A stretch of DNA of 64,000 nucleotides from Portulaca oleracea (taxonomy: Eukaryota > Streptophyta > Magnoliopsida > Caryophyllales > Portulacaceae). The position numbers were made by a program, and so were the translations under genes. The notes beneath the pieces were generated by a model. The model was given only the letters and a program-made list of their open reading frames with translations, made no database searches and was not told where the DNA came from. The stretch lies in NCBI GenBank assembly GCA_029582165.1, contig CM055872.1, forward strand, positions 27,822,243 to 27,886,242, written 5' to 3'. Positions 33,060 through 44,119 of the stretch are shown here, piece after piece. How positions within the stretch are numbered: the first letter of the stretch is position 1; each line of letters begins with the position of its first letter.

Positions 33060-33384
33060 ACGCCTTAGACGACCCCTGGACTCCTCGCAACCCTAATCCT
33101 CTTCTTCCCCGAGCATCCGCCTCCGCCTCTTCCTCCATATTCCGATCGAGCTCCGGGCAGGCGCAGGGCACTCTTCCGGCAAGGAAATTCTCGCAGGCCA
33201 TCCTGGGGTCTCGCTTCCTGATACGATCGGCCAGCGCCGAAGAATCAGAGGTCGCCAGAGGAGGAGGCGCGATTTTCGGCGGGGGATGAGGAGTGGGGAA
33301 GAGGAAGTCATTGATGGAGAAGTCGAAGAGCTCGGTTCACTCAAAGGAGGCAAGCGAGTCGTCGGTCAACGGAGGAATCTCCAT
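33060..33384 (-). pseudogene. Captured host-like first exon near the right TIR, unknown
   Basis: From ATG at 33384: MEIPPLTDDSLASFE, an in-frame TGA, then TELFDFSINDFLFPTPHPPP, SSALADRIRKRDPRMACENF and LAGRVPCACPELDRNMEEEA. The GC content is much higher than in the surrounding element, a common sign of captured gene sequence in Pack-MULEs. The Cys-containing phrase NFLAGRVPCACPELD looks conserved, but I cannot name the family. The larger relative has a different first exon (MDDLDM) at the equivalent end. Confidence 0.45.
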
Positions 33385-33626
33385 GGCTGGAGGAAGAAAG
33401 GAAGGAACCCTAACAATGTCTTCTCCTGGTCGTTAATGGAGGATTGCATAGTGAAAAGTAAAAGGATGAAGAAGAAAAAGGGGTGGATGGGAGAAGCAGG
33501 AAGAAAGCAGCGGAGTAGGGAGGGAAGGGAGATGGTGAGAAGTTGGAGTTTCGGTGATGGCGGATTGGAAATCATCCTCTCATTGGTGAGCCTCTTCTTC
33601 CTTTACATCCTACTCTCATTGAAGCT

Positions 33627-33882
<256 letters not shown>

Positions 33883-33894
33883 TTCTTGTATATC

Positions 33895-34400
33895 CTACTT
33901 TCACTAATTGTTTAACAATATTCCATATTTTCATTTTGGATTTTGTTAGTCCAAAAAAAAAAGAAGATTCTTATGGGATTACAACGAAAGTATACCCTAA
34001 ATATCATATATTTTGAGTTACATTTGATTTAGTATAACAGTTTACCAAGACTTTAATGAATTTACGTCGTTTCTCCCATTTTTTTCATTTTTTTAATGAT
34101 TTTTTTATGATTTTTTTGCTACTTTATTTGTTTAAAAAAATTGTAATAATTGCTCAAATTCTAAAAAAAACAATTTAAAAATTCTTTTAGTCGCTACACT
34201 TTATTACTTTTCTGGTGATAGGAATGAAAGAATAAATTAAAAGCAATATGGGGTAGTAATGAAAAAAATAAAAAGAATGTGGATGTGGATGTGGATGTGG
34301 ATTTGATACCACTACAATCCAATTATTATTATTATTTTTTTTTGAGCAGCAAAATTCAAAATGAAAGTAGATATTATTGTTTTATAATAGATGGAAGTAG
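33895..34400 (+). mobile_element. MITE with imperfect TIRs, 506 bp
   Basis: The left end begins CTACTTTCACTAATTG and the right end, read on minus, begins CTACTTCCATCTATTATAAA. Both then read AACAATA(T/A) and TTTCATTTTG(G/A)ATTTTG, so the TIR is about 55 bases. There is no ORF. A second, inverted and partly truncated copy lies at 23908-24343, which shows the family is dispersed. Confidence 0.7.
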
Positions 34401-34682
34401 CAACTGTAGGTAGGAGAATATTTAATTCCTCAATACATTGTACTGCAACGTTTTATTTAAACTCTTTTTCCCCTTTAATTAAAGACAGTACGTACCATCC
34501 CCCTGTGTTTTGTTTACTTGTGGTGAGGTTATATTATCATTTCTTAGATGCCTTCCTACCAAGACCAAAGAATAACGTAAAAGGAAGACAGAATGAATAA
34601 CATAGCATTTAGCACCGCAGCTTGTAATCCAAAATATAAACTGCCTACCATAGAAGATACTACTTAAAGGGACAACCTGGAA
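34401..34682 (+). promoter_or_regulatory. Possible promoter region of the 34.68-kb ORF
   Basis: AT-rich 280-base upstream segment. An ATATAAAC at about 34636 lies some 48 bases before the ATG, and could be a TATA box if the leader is very short. Support is by position only. Confidence 0.25.
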
Positions 34683-35075
34683 ATGGGTGAAATAATGCAG
34701 GTTGATGCCAAGAAGAACAGCAGCACGTTATTGGATCAATGTGAGCGCCTTTCAATCGAAATACAGCTGAAGCAGGCGATGCTTAGGCGGAGCTTATCGG
34801 AGCCTGGCTCGTCATTCTTGCTAGTGGGGCCCACAGCACCGGCACCACCACGACGTTCACACCCGCAGCTGCTGAGGCAGCCAGTTGAGCAAGGCAAGAG
34901 AGGATCACCATGGCAGTTGGGGCTAAACAAGATGGTGAAAAAACTTATTAGGCCTATCGTGTATAGGAGGAGAAAAGGGAATAAAGGGGGTGCTCACCAA
35001 GATGCAAGAAAAGATGACCCCAATTGCAAACATCTTGGCTCTTGGAGAAGGTTTAGCAAATCCCTCAGGCTTTGA
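34683..35075 (+). CDS. Uncharacterised basic protein, 130 aa, possible host gene
   Basis: An uninterrupted single-exon frame from ATG. It begins MGEIMQVDAKKNSSTLLDQC, has a helical Leu/Gln/Arg stretch (ERLSIEIQLKQAMLRRSLSE), a Pro-rich middle, and a basic C-terminal half (MVKKLIRPIVYRRRKGNKGG ... SWRRFSKSLRL). It has no signal peptide, membrane segment or recognised domain. The N-terminal part could form a short coiled coil and the basic tail could suit nuclear or nucleic-acid contact, which is inference. It is the only sizeable, intact, compositionally complex ORF outside transposons here. It could still be a gene fragment. I do not recognise it. Confidence 0.45.
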   Translation: MGEIMQVDAKKNSSTLLDQCERLSIEIQLKQAMLRRSLSEPGSSFLLVGPTAPAPPRRSHPQLLRQPVEQGKRGSPWQLGLNKMVKKLIRPIVYRRRKGNKGGAHQDARKDDPNCKHLGSWRRFSKSLRL

Positions 35076-35495
35076 TTTTTGTTATTCACTTATTGTGCTT
35101 CTTGGATCTTTGTCAAGGTTACCAACCTAGCTAATATGGTCTTTGACTCCATTGTAGTTTATCATGAAAATCTATGTATTTCCGTATTCTCCCTATGCTC
35201 TGGAGTGGTCTTTTCCTTGTCTGAGTGGCTAGGATATGTGCTTTCTTTGTGCAGTTTCTACTTACCTTTCCTATTATACAACAATCCATTGAAGCTATTA
35301 TTTTCTTGCAATGACGGAGCAAGCTGTGGCATTCCTTCGGCAGCTTGATTTGGCATGTGCAGAAACCCACCACCCGCTGGTGCATCCAACAATATCCTGA
35401 TGTTGTGTCTTCCACAATCCTTTGCTGATGTTAGTGTATTTGCAATGGCTGTTGTTGGATATGGAGGTGTAGCAGTAATGGCCGCAAAGTTTTTT
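35076..35495 (+). other. Exon-like remnants downstream of the small ORF
   Basis: Open pieces such as AMTEQAVAFLRQLDLACAET and, in another frame, SFADVSVFAMAVVGYGGVAV lie at 35300-35490, near a GTGCAG. They might be 3' exons or decayed gene pieces. No family is recognised. Confidence 0.25.
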
Positions 35496-35544
35496 CTTAT
35501 TCTCTTTGTATTTTCCTTTTGTCACACATAGGAAGAAAAGTGAT

Positions 35545-35695
35545 GTTTTGAGTGGGGTTTTTTGCTTTTTGGACCTCGAACTTTGGGTATTTATTTTTTG
35601 GACCCCCATATTTCAAAATTTATATTTTGGACCATATACTTTGTCTCTGGCAACAATATGGACCCCTATATTTCAAAGCCATTATCGATTTTTTT
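35545..35695. repeat. Short imperfect tandem repeat (TTTTTGGACC...)
   Basis: Four loosely tandem copies of a roughly 35-base unit with TTTTTGGACC(C) and ATATTTCAAA phrases. The function is unknown. Confidence 0.55.
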
Positions 35696-36431
35696 TTCTT
35701 TCGAAAATTTTCCAGCCGCAACTTCTTCTTCCTCTTCTTGCACGATTTCCATCCCCCATATGAGCATAAATTTGCCAAAAAATTACCAAAAATTACCAAA
35801 ATTTAACTTTTATCATACTATTTTTTACCCATGCACCGTTAGCACATATTATTGATAAAAGTTATACTCAAAATTCTTGGCCACGAGCGCACATATCCAA
35901 GAGCTATTTGAGTTAACCTTGGGGAGTGATCGACATTAACGATTGACACTTAGCTAGAGCCGTAATCACTTCCAAAATAGTTGTCATTGCACGACTTAGA
36001 TTTTGGGTTCTTCATGCAGCCTTGATTATACGTTGGTTTTCTAACAACATAAAGCTCAATTTAGATTGCAAACAATCCATAACTAGGAGCTGCTCCTACG
36101 TTCGCCATTCCCTAATCATCTTCCAACACCCATGTATGTCTAGCCTGTAGAGTCCTAGCTTGGACGCCATGCACCATCACATACGTATGTGGATTGTGTG
36201 ATTGGAGACACTGAATATTGTCCCAGTTTTATGTAGTTATTTTTTATAACATTCTTATTATTTTAGATTAAGTTAAGACTCGAGTAAGTTTATTATGTGA
36301 CAGAACACATCTCTTATCTAAAAATATCCCATACTAGTCTTCAGACGACGAAAGTAAATTTCACATATTATTGATAACATTTTAAATTTTATCTGCAGTG
36401 ATCACAGCTTTGTAAGTATAATTTTACAATC

Positions 36432-36515
<84 letters not shown>

Positions 36516-38281
36516 CAAAAACATGGAAATTTTATATCAAAAGACCAAATTAAGAGTACAAAGGAGTGGAGGTAATCACTCTAATCAGATTACATGCCTA
36601 CAGATGACATCTACAATATCTATATATATATATATATAATTTGCTAATATTTTAATCTATAATATTGTTCGTAATTGTATATTTGTATTTGTTAAATTTA
36701 TTTAATATCCTCATCACTAAGAAAAACTAAGCATATCAAATATACTAAAATAAAACAGTTAAATGGCTAGGAAAATAGATTAAAATAAAATTGTTTGTAC
36801 CATTGATGATGGCATATTTAAAGTATGCTTGTAAAATTTTAACAGAATTCAATATATAAAGTCAATGACCCCGTTAATTTTTTTTTGACATTAAAAACAG
36901 ATAAAAAATTTAAAATAGATCGATTCAATTGATCAAAGATCCATGTGCAAGAATATTAATTTGTTTATACATCTTAGGTAATGTAGATTTATATATGTTT
37001 TAATATAAAAATTTTAGACAGAATTTATATAAAAAATTTTGATAGCATTCATGCAAGTGAGAAAAGTATATATGTTATTCTTAAGAAAAAAGAAGTATGT
37101 ATCTTTTAAGTTAACTATCAATAACTTACTAATTAATTTTATCAAACAAATATAATCAACCAATGAAATAAAATGGAAAAATAAAGATATAAAATATACT
37201 TTTGAGAAATATAAACATTATAAATTCTATTACTCTAAGTTCTCACACTATGTTATATTTAAATTAAATGTCTGGTCATATTAATTTTAAAAAAATCTAA
37301 TTTTAGTCATCAATCACAATATGCCTATCTATTCAACTTATTTGCATACAATCCTAATCAAAGAGAACTTAACTAACAAAAAGATTATTCACAAAAATAA
37401 TAACTAAACTCAAACAAATTATTGAAAAATATATAACAAACTTCATTATATGGCAAAAAAAAAAAACAAATAATAAAGAAATATTTTCATAACATACTCT
37501 TCCATAATGGGCCAAGCAATGGACAAATGAGACTTCGGAATATGATATGCTCCTACTTCTACTTCTTTCTTGATTCATGCATGTATAATTTTTACAATGC
37601 CTTCTTCTATCTTACATGGCATTACTCTCCAAAATAACAAAAACTAAAATAATTGCATTTGTGATTTTACTTATTGTATAATGCATGCCCACAATCCCTC
37701 TAGATATATGTATTTTTATCTTCAAGTATGTGTCTTTAGCCAATTCTAAAATCCATGTCATATTTATAGGTCAAAGAGATACCATTAGACACTATTATTA
37801 ATTATAATTATTAATGGAATAAGATAAGTTACAAATATTAATTAAGAATAAATAATGTTATTAAATGATAAATTTAAACGGCTATTACACTTATCATAAC
37901 CAAACAAATGTAAAAGGTCATTTGCGATTTAATTACATATATCAGACAATTTATTTTTTAAAAAAAAATTGAAGGAGAGAATGAAGGAGGGGGGTTTCTT
38001 TAACCGACTTTAAAATGATTAAATAAGAAACAATTTAAATGATGAAATTTAACAACCATAGAATACACTTTAATTATGACAATCATAATAAAAAGAAACG
38101 TATTATATTTATAATATTCAAATGTGTGTCTTAATGCATTTTAATTATTAATTAATCTTATTTCTTGATTGCATTATTAATTAATATGTTTATATGTGAA
38201 AAAAGTGAACATGGTTAATTATTAATTTCCGAAAATGCCCTCATTGAAACTCACATATTCCGATCCTCACCCTTTGTACCC

Positions 38282-38283
<2 letters not shown>
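35696..38283. other. AT-rich intergenic DNA, no gene seen
   Basis: No coding remnant or transposon terminus was found over 2.6 kb apart from TA tracts at 36434-36512 and 36620-36638. The composition is highly AT-rich. Confidence 0.5.
36434..36512. repeat. (TA)n microsatellite
   Basis: About 79 bases of pure TA. It is a TA tract in this window with no transposon attached. Confidence 0.95.

Positions 38284-38346
<63 letters not shown>
38284..38346. repeat. (TA)n tract at the 10.3-kb MULE left junction
   Basis: About 63 bases of TA ending directly at the TIR. Confidence 0.95.
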
Positions 38347-38349
<3 letters not shown>

Positions 38350-38483
38350 AATGGATCATGTAAGCATGCCCTTATGGTGAGCATGTGAGCATGACCATTC
38401 CCTACCATTGGATTTAATCTAATCTAATCTAAAGGCTGTATATTTTACATATTTTTGATTAAATTAGGTAGGAGATCACGTGA
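38347..38483 (+). repeat. Left TIR of the 10.3-kb MULE
   Basis: GGGAATGGATCATGTAAGC to about ATCACGTGAAAG. It shares all sub-blocks with the TIRs at 29919 and 33760. Confidence 0.9.
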
Positions 38484-38676
38484 AAGAATTCCACTCTAAT
38501 CTTTCTAATTCGATTGCCATATCACGTAACAGAATCCCTGCGTTTCTTGAGGGTTCGTTGGAAGAAAACAGTCGGCTGCCATTGTTGATTGTTGTCGCCG
38601 TCCGCCGGAGAAAGTCATCGATACCCTACCTAACTGAGACGCCACCGCGGGAGTTGAGGTCAATCATATATCAGCC

Positions 38677-41600
38677 ATGGACGATCTTGATATGAGGTAA
38701 AGTATAATTTTAGTATAATCACGTAGAACATCCCCATGGATTCATTAAGATCGATTATGATGATGTAAATTCAACATCAATCTTATACTAGGCATTGGAC
38801 ATCAATCCTACATTCACCATAAATAGTCAATAGTCCATGTTATTTGATTAGAACGAATAGCTTAAAACAGAGCATGGTGTTGCACACAAAAAATAGGGTT
38901 TGATGTTCACGTAATTCGCATCAGGGAGTCCATGTGTAATGTTCGTGCATCAAACACTGGATGTCCATATCTATTGTAATTAATAGTATTGAATATATTT
39001 GGTTTGTTAAACATATCTAATGGCAACAAAATCGAAACAGTAACCGTGGTCAGACAAACACCTTGTTGCGCAATCATCAATCATGGAGAATGAAAGAGCT
39101 TGTACTTGTTTTTCTAATAGAAGCAGATACAAGTGCTATTAAAGTTTTGTGAAAATGTTGTTTAAATAGTAAGCACTGAATTTTGTTATGAATATGTAAT
39201 GAAAAATAGTATTGTCCGTGCATCAAACTCTTGATGTCCATTATATAAACACTGAATTTTGTTTGATTATTGTTCTAAAAAGAGCATAACATGGTTCGGT
39301 TATAATGTCCATTATCTAAACACTGGGTATCCATTTATGTGTTGTGTATTGTCCATGATGCGTGTTGGCTTTTTATAACATTTCAATGTTTTTTTAATAT
39401 AAGATGTCAATGTGTTTGTTTCGTGGTGTGTGTTGTGCAGCATTACATTGGGGCACGCCGAAGGGGACGGTCAAGTAGTGTTGCCTCCCCCGATTCCATT
39501 GAGCTACCAACACACTTTGCATGATGAGTACATCTTGGTGTGTGAGGATGAGTCACTGGTCCCTAAAGAGAAAATGCATTTTGATGACATCCCAAAGGCG
39601 AAGGCGTTCTACGAAAAATATGCTATAAGTGTGGGGTTTAGTGTGCGTAGCCACTCACTGACGAAAGGGAAAAATGGGGTGGTGTAGAAGGTGTTTGTGT
39701 GTAGTAAGCAAGGGTGGAAAGATGAAAAAAAGGCACTAGTCCTGACATGTTCATCCGGGGATGCAACAGGGGGTGAGCAGCGTGATGATGGCAACAGTGG
39801 TAAGCCGGTCACCCCCAAAATTAAGCAGAGGCGTCGGGTTGAAACGAGGGAGGGGTGTGAAGCGAAACTAACATTGAAGTCATCTGAGAAGGGTGGTTTT
39901 GATGTTATCACGTTTCATGCTGGCCATACCCACGAGATGACAAGCCCTAGCAAACAACATCTGGAACGATCCACGCGGAAAGTGAGTAGGATCCACATTG
40001 ACTTGATGAACAAGTTTTCGAGGGCCAATGTCGGGCCATCTCAAGCCTTCCACTCATTCAAGGAACAAGTCGGGTCATATGACAATGTGGGGTTTACAAT
40101 ACAAGATATGAAGAATTACTAGCGGTCTCTGAAGACTGTGTTGGTGGACCTAGATGCACAGATGTTTATAGATATATTGAGGAGGAACAGGGAGAAAGAC
40201 CCCAGTTTTTATTATGCATATGAGGTCGATGAGGAGAAGCGGTTGAAGTATGTGTTTTGGTGTGATTCGGAGAGTAGGCATGACTATGCAGGTTTTGGCG
40301 ACTTATTGTCGTTTGATACCAAGCATAAGACAAATAGATACAATATGGTCTTTGCTGCATTTTCCGGGATCAACCATCATCGCAAATTAGGGTCATTTGG
40401 GGCAGGTCTCCTTAGAGATGAGAAAACTCCGTCTTTTTTGTGGTTGTTTGAAAAGTTCATTGATGCGATGGAAGTGCACCAGCCGGATACGGTTGTAACC
40501 GACCAAGATTTGGCAATCAAAGATGGGGTCGCGGAAGTGTTCACTAAGTCTGTGCACAAGTACGATTTGTTGTGTGACACAGTTAAATCATTGTGTATAT
40601 ACTTATGTGTGAATGTTACAATATTATGGGAGGCAATTGTAATCTTTGTACTCATATAAATAACTTTAAATATATTACAAAATGGACTTCAGCTTGTATG
40701 TGTGAAGACATCAGCATGTATGTGCGCGGGCATCAGTATGTTGGCTGTTCCCACTTGTTTTCTAAATCAATATACTGATTGCATTAAAAATGGGCAGGTA
40801 TTGCATATGGCACATAATGCAAAAGTTGCCCGAGAAAGTTGGCCACAAATTGAATGGGTGCAAAGAGTTCATTGATGATATGAAGTTGTGTGTGTGGGCA
40901 TCTGAAATAGACACGCAATTCGAGAGCAAGTGGGCTGAGATTATTGAAAAATACGGCTTGAGTAACAATCAATGGTTAGCTGACATATATGAGATTAGAA
41001 AGGATTGGGCACATGAATTCTTCACGAACCACCCATTGGGTAGGGTGCTACGTACGACATTAGGCTCGAAGAGTGAGAATTCGATGTTTGGGAAGCTCAT
41101 GTGCCAAACATTGAGTTATGTTGAGTTTTGGGTGCGTTTTGAGCATGCAGTTGACGCTCAACGAAATCGTGTGGTGTCGATCGACAAGGTGTCAACGACA
41201 TCGCACCCTACACTAGAGACTCGCCTGATGATAGAACGACATGCCAGACAATTGTACACATTGCAACTTTTACCTGTTTCGGGAGCAGCTTTAGAATGCC
41301 TTGAATGACTGTCGCATTGTCGGGATGGGGACGGTTGAACATGACTGCACGTATACAATCATGGATATGGGCAGCAGGGTTGACAGGCATGTCGTGCACA
41401 ACACGATGACAAACGATGCAACTTGTAGTTGTCCGTTCTTCAACTTACAAGGGATTCCGTGCGCACATGTTTTGCTCGTTATAAAGCATTTGGATGAGGT
41501 ACCATCCAATCGTTGGTCGATGGACAAAGATGGCATCAAAGCAACTACGATTTCCGGTCGACAAGTACATAAAGGATGGATGTGACAAGTCAACACGAAA

Positions 41601-42120
41601 GAAATGACTAACATTTCATGCATGGAGCAGGTTCTACAGGTGTATGGACATAGCTGACTGTGACGAGGCAATGCTGGAAACTATTGTGGAAAGCTCAGAC
41701 ATCCTTATTAAAAAACTGGAGGCAATGAGTATCGGTGAGGCATCAAATAATGTGTCATCAGATTTTGAGACATATTTCGGGGCACCTGTTCCGAAAGAAG
41801 CAACTGTACATCCGCCTCCAGTTCCTGCAACAAAAGGGAGGGCGAAACGGACAAGGACCCCCGCTGAGATTGCGGCTGAACAGAAAGCACGCGCTCGACG
41901 GTGCAAGTGTTGCGATGCAATAGCAACGCATGACAGCAGAAACTGCCCTGGGTGTTACCACTGGATTTTACTTTTTTTTGTTGTTTTTTTTCGTTTGAAT
42001 ACATTTGTTTCGAGACTTTGGTTGGTTGTTTGGGCACACAAACTTTGGTTGGTTGTTCGGAGCACATTGTTTGAATACTTCATTTTACAAACTGCCACTT
42101 TGGTTGTTTGTTTTAAATAA
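38677..42120 (+). pseudogene. FAR1-like MULE transposase (4-exon model, two TAGs, one frameshift)
   Basis: Exon 1 (38677-38696, MDDLDM) splices in phase to exon 2 at 39441 (ITLGHAEGDGQ). Exon 2 holds the FAR1 zinc-binding domain (AKAFYEKYAISVGFSVR ... KVFVCSKQG ... REGCEAKL ... AGHTHEM). It continues into the MULE transposase core (VFWCDSESRHDYAGFGDLLS, FDTKHKTNRYNMVFAAFSGI, PDTVVTDQDLAIKDGV). Exon 2 ends at 40559 and exon 3 begins 40798, restoring VHKYCIWHIMQKLPEKV. A SWIM zinc finger follows (CSCPFFNLQGIPCAHVL, about 41410-41470). Exon 4 (from 41631) ends in RCKCCDAIATHDSRNCPG. Catalytic Asp in FDT and TDQD are intact. Defects are TAG at 39685 and 40120, a frameshift near 41257, and TAG at 41292. 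The protein would cut and move the element. Confidence 0.85.
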
Positions 42121-42159
42121 AGACATTTGTTTTTTGATAATTCGGTTGCAACAAAGCTA

Positions 42160-42770
42160 TTATTAGCGATCATCAACATTCAATTGAATGGACATCAATG
42201 TATTTGGTGATGGGAATGCAGTCCGGATTAGTCACATCATTCCTATTACATGTGTTTATGTGGAGAGGAGAAGGAATTGAAAGAGAAACACAATATATAG
42301 ACTTTTTGTTTTACACATGAAATAAAAACAATGAAATGGTCATCAATATTCAATGGATTGGACATTAATGCATTTAATGATGGGCATGTGTATAATGCAC
42401 ATTGTCATTGCTTAGTAGTAATATTTTGATGTCTATTTTTCATGAATAATAGTTCATGTCCATTCATATATATGTCTGATGTCCATTCAGGTATTTGATA
42501 CTGTCCATTTACAATGTCCATATCAGTAGTGTCTGATGTCCATTTCGTTACGTATGTATAATGCACCTTTTTGTCATTGTTTTTAGTAGTAACATTTGAT
42601 GTCCATATCTCAATATTGGTGTCCATATCAATTATATCTGATGTACATTGTCATTTATATAAAAAAGAGTGAGGCACGTTTTTGGATTTATACATGCCAT
42701 AACTTTTAGTGTCCATATTAGTCATGTCTGATGTCCATAATAATTATGTCTAATGTCCATATTAATCAGT
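42160..42770. repeat. GATGTCCAT motif array, mostly plus orientation
   Basis: Copies near 42477, 42536, 42596 and 42727, with near copies between, lie 3' of the transposase gene. Opposite-strand copies exist at about 42186 and 42356, so orientation is predominant rather than absolute. Confidence 0.7.
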
Positions 42771-42812
42771 ATTTCCTTTTTTTTAGTATTCATACTTTTC
42801 ATAAATAAAAAA

Positions 42813-42870
<58 letters not shown>
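42813..42870. repeat. (TA)n microsatellite between the convergent genes
   Basis: 58 bases of TA located at the junction between the two genes of the MULE. Confidence 0.93.
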
Positions 42871-42873
<3 letters not shown>

Positions 42874-42954
42874 CAGTCACAAAAGTCAAAAATTACAAAA
42901 TAGTCAGCAATGTAGTTGGTAATGGTCATCACACAGTTACTAAAAATGGTCAAC

Positions 42955-43172
42955 CAAAAGTGTGCATACATGCCACTATTTTGAGACAAAAAAAATCCCA
43001 AAATGCCTCCATTACAAGTAATTCTCAAAAAAAAAAAGTGTGTATACATGCCACTATTTTGAGACAAAAAAAAAAAAAACCCAAAATGCCTCCATTACAA
43101 ACAATTACCAAAAAAAAAAAAAAAAGTGCATACATGCAACTGTTTTGAGACAAAAAATCCCACTAATGCTTG
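42955..43172. repeat. About 85-bp tandem repeat, 2.5 copies
   Basis: Units share TGCATACATGCCACTATTTT, GAGACAAAAAA, CCCAAAATGCCTCCATTACA and an A-run. The A-runs differ in length. They lie just beyond the stop codon of the Ulp1-type gene. Confidence 0.9.
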
Positions 43173-43407
43173 CAGTCATCCTAGGCTCGCGTCCGGGTGG
43201 AGGCGCCCGTGCTTATGCCAATACATTGCCTTCTTCATCACTTGTTCCCTTACTTGATTGCCTTCGTACGTGACGATGTCATGACAATAATGTCTTCTCA
43301 AAGCCAAGAGCCCCTCTGACTGCGAAACATATTATCGGTGGTGATAACTAGGATAATGGTGATAGAAAGAATGAAAATTTATGTAATTGAAGACAACAAA
43401 TACTCAC

Positions 43408-43601
43408 ATCATCCTCCTGTAGCCCACATTCCCATTTATCAGGACCAAAGAAGGTCTCCATATGACGCATGCAGTATATACCGCTATCAAACTCATTTGT
43501 TGATGACCTCCAATGCATCTTCAAGTATTCCCGTTTAACCTCGGTGATGATCTCGAACCGCGGGCATCCCATTGCATTTGCAACCGTGATATGCAGTCTG
43601 A
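43408..43601 (-). other. C48 nucleophile exon with Cys-to-Ser
   Basis: MHWRSSTNEFDSGIYCMRHM. The expected DCG is DSG, with codon AGC on minus at about 43490. The flanking N, R-H-M-E-T and F-G-P match transposon Ulp1 genes, so the alignment is secure in my reading. Confidence 0.7.
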
Positions 43602-43681
43602 CTGTGGTCACGAAATGTTAACATTAATGTAGAGGATAAAGTTAGTCTACAAGTAAAAATATAGATCAAATTAATACATAC

Positions 43682-43840
43682 AACTTCATCTGGGACAGGC
43701 CCGTAGACTTGCTTGCGTGAAAGTGTCTGTCCCCGGCTGTTCTTCCTGCTATCTATAATGTAAACAAACTCATTGTTCTTCTTCCGCATGTCCAGGCAAA
43801 GCACGAAGAAGTGGCCATTGAAATGCAACGGCACCATAAT
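43682..43840 (-). other. C48 catalytic His/Asp exon
   Basis: IMVPLHFNGHFFVLCLDMRK contains the GH(F/W) motif with the catalytic His. VYIIDSRKNS supplies the Asp. Spacing between them is as in Ulp1-like proteases. The usual Trp after His is Phe. Confidence 0.7.
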
Positions 43841-44119
43841 CTAATACATGATGGAAGTGGGCATTGGCTAAAGTTGTATAGGACATTAGATATACTCAAA
43901 ATGAACATCACACCACAAGCCACATTAGTGTCTTAACAATAAGTCGGAAAGGAAAAGTGCCACATAAATTTTATCCAAGAAGAACTCTACCTTAATTAAT
44001 TTTCAAAGAGAACTCATTTTCTTATAGGAATCACATGAATATACTAGTGGATTTACACTTTATATGTGTATGTAAATATAGTAGTAATGGTAGTCATTAA
44101 TTAATTTTCAAACACAGTA

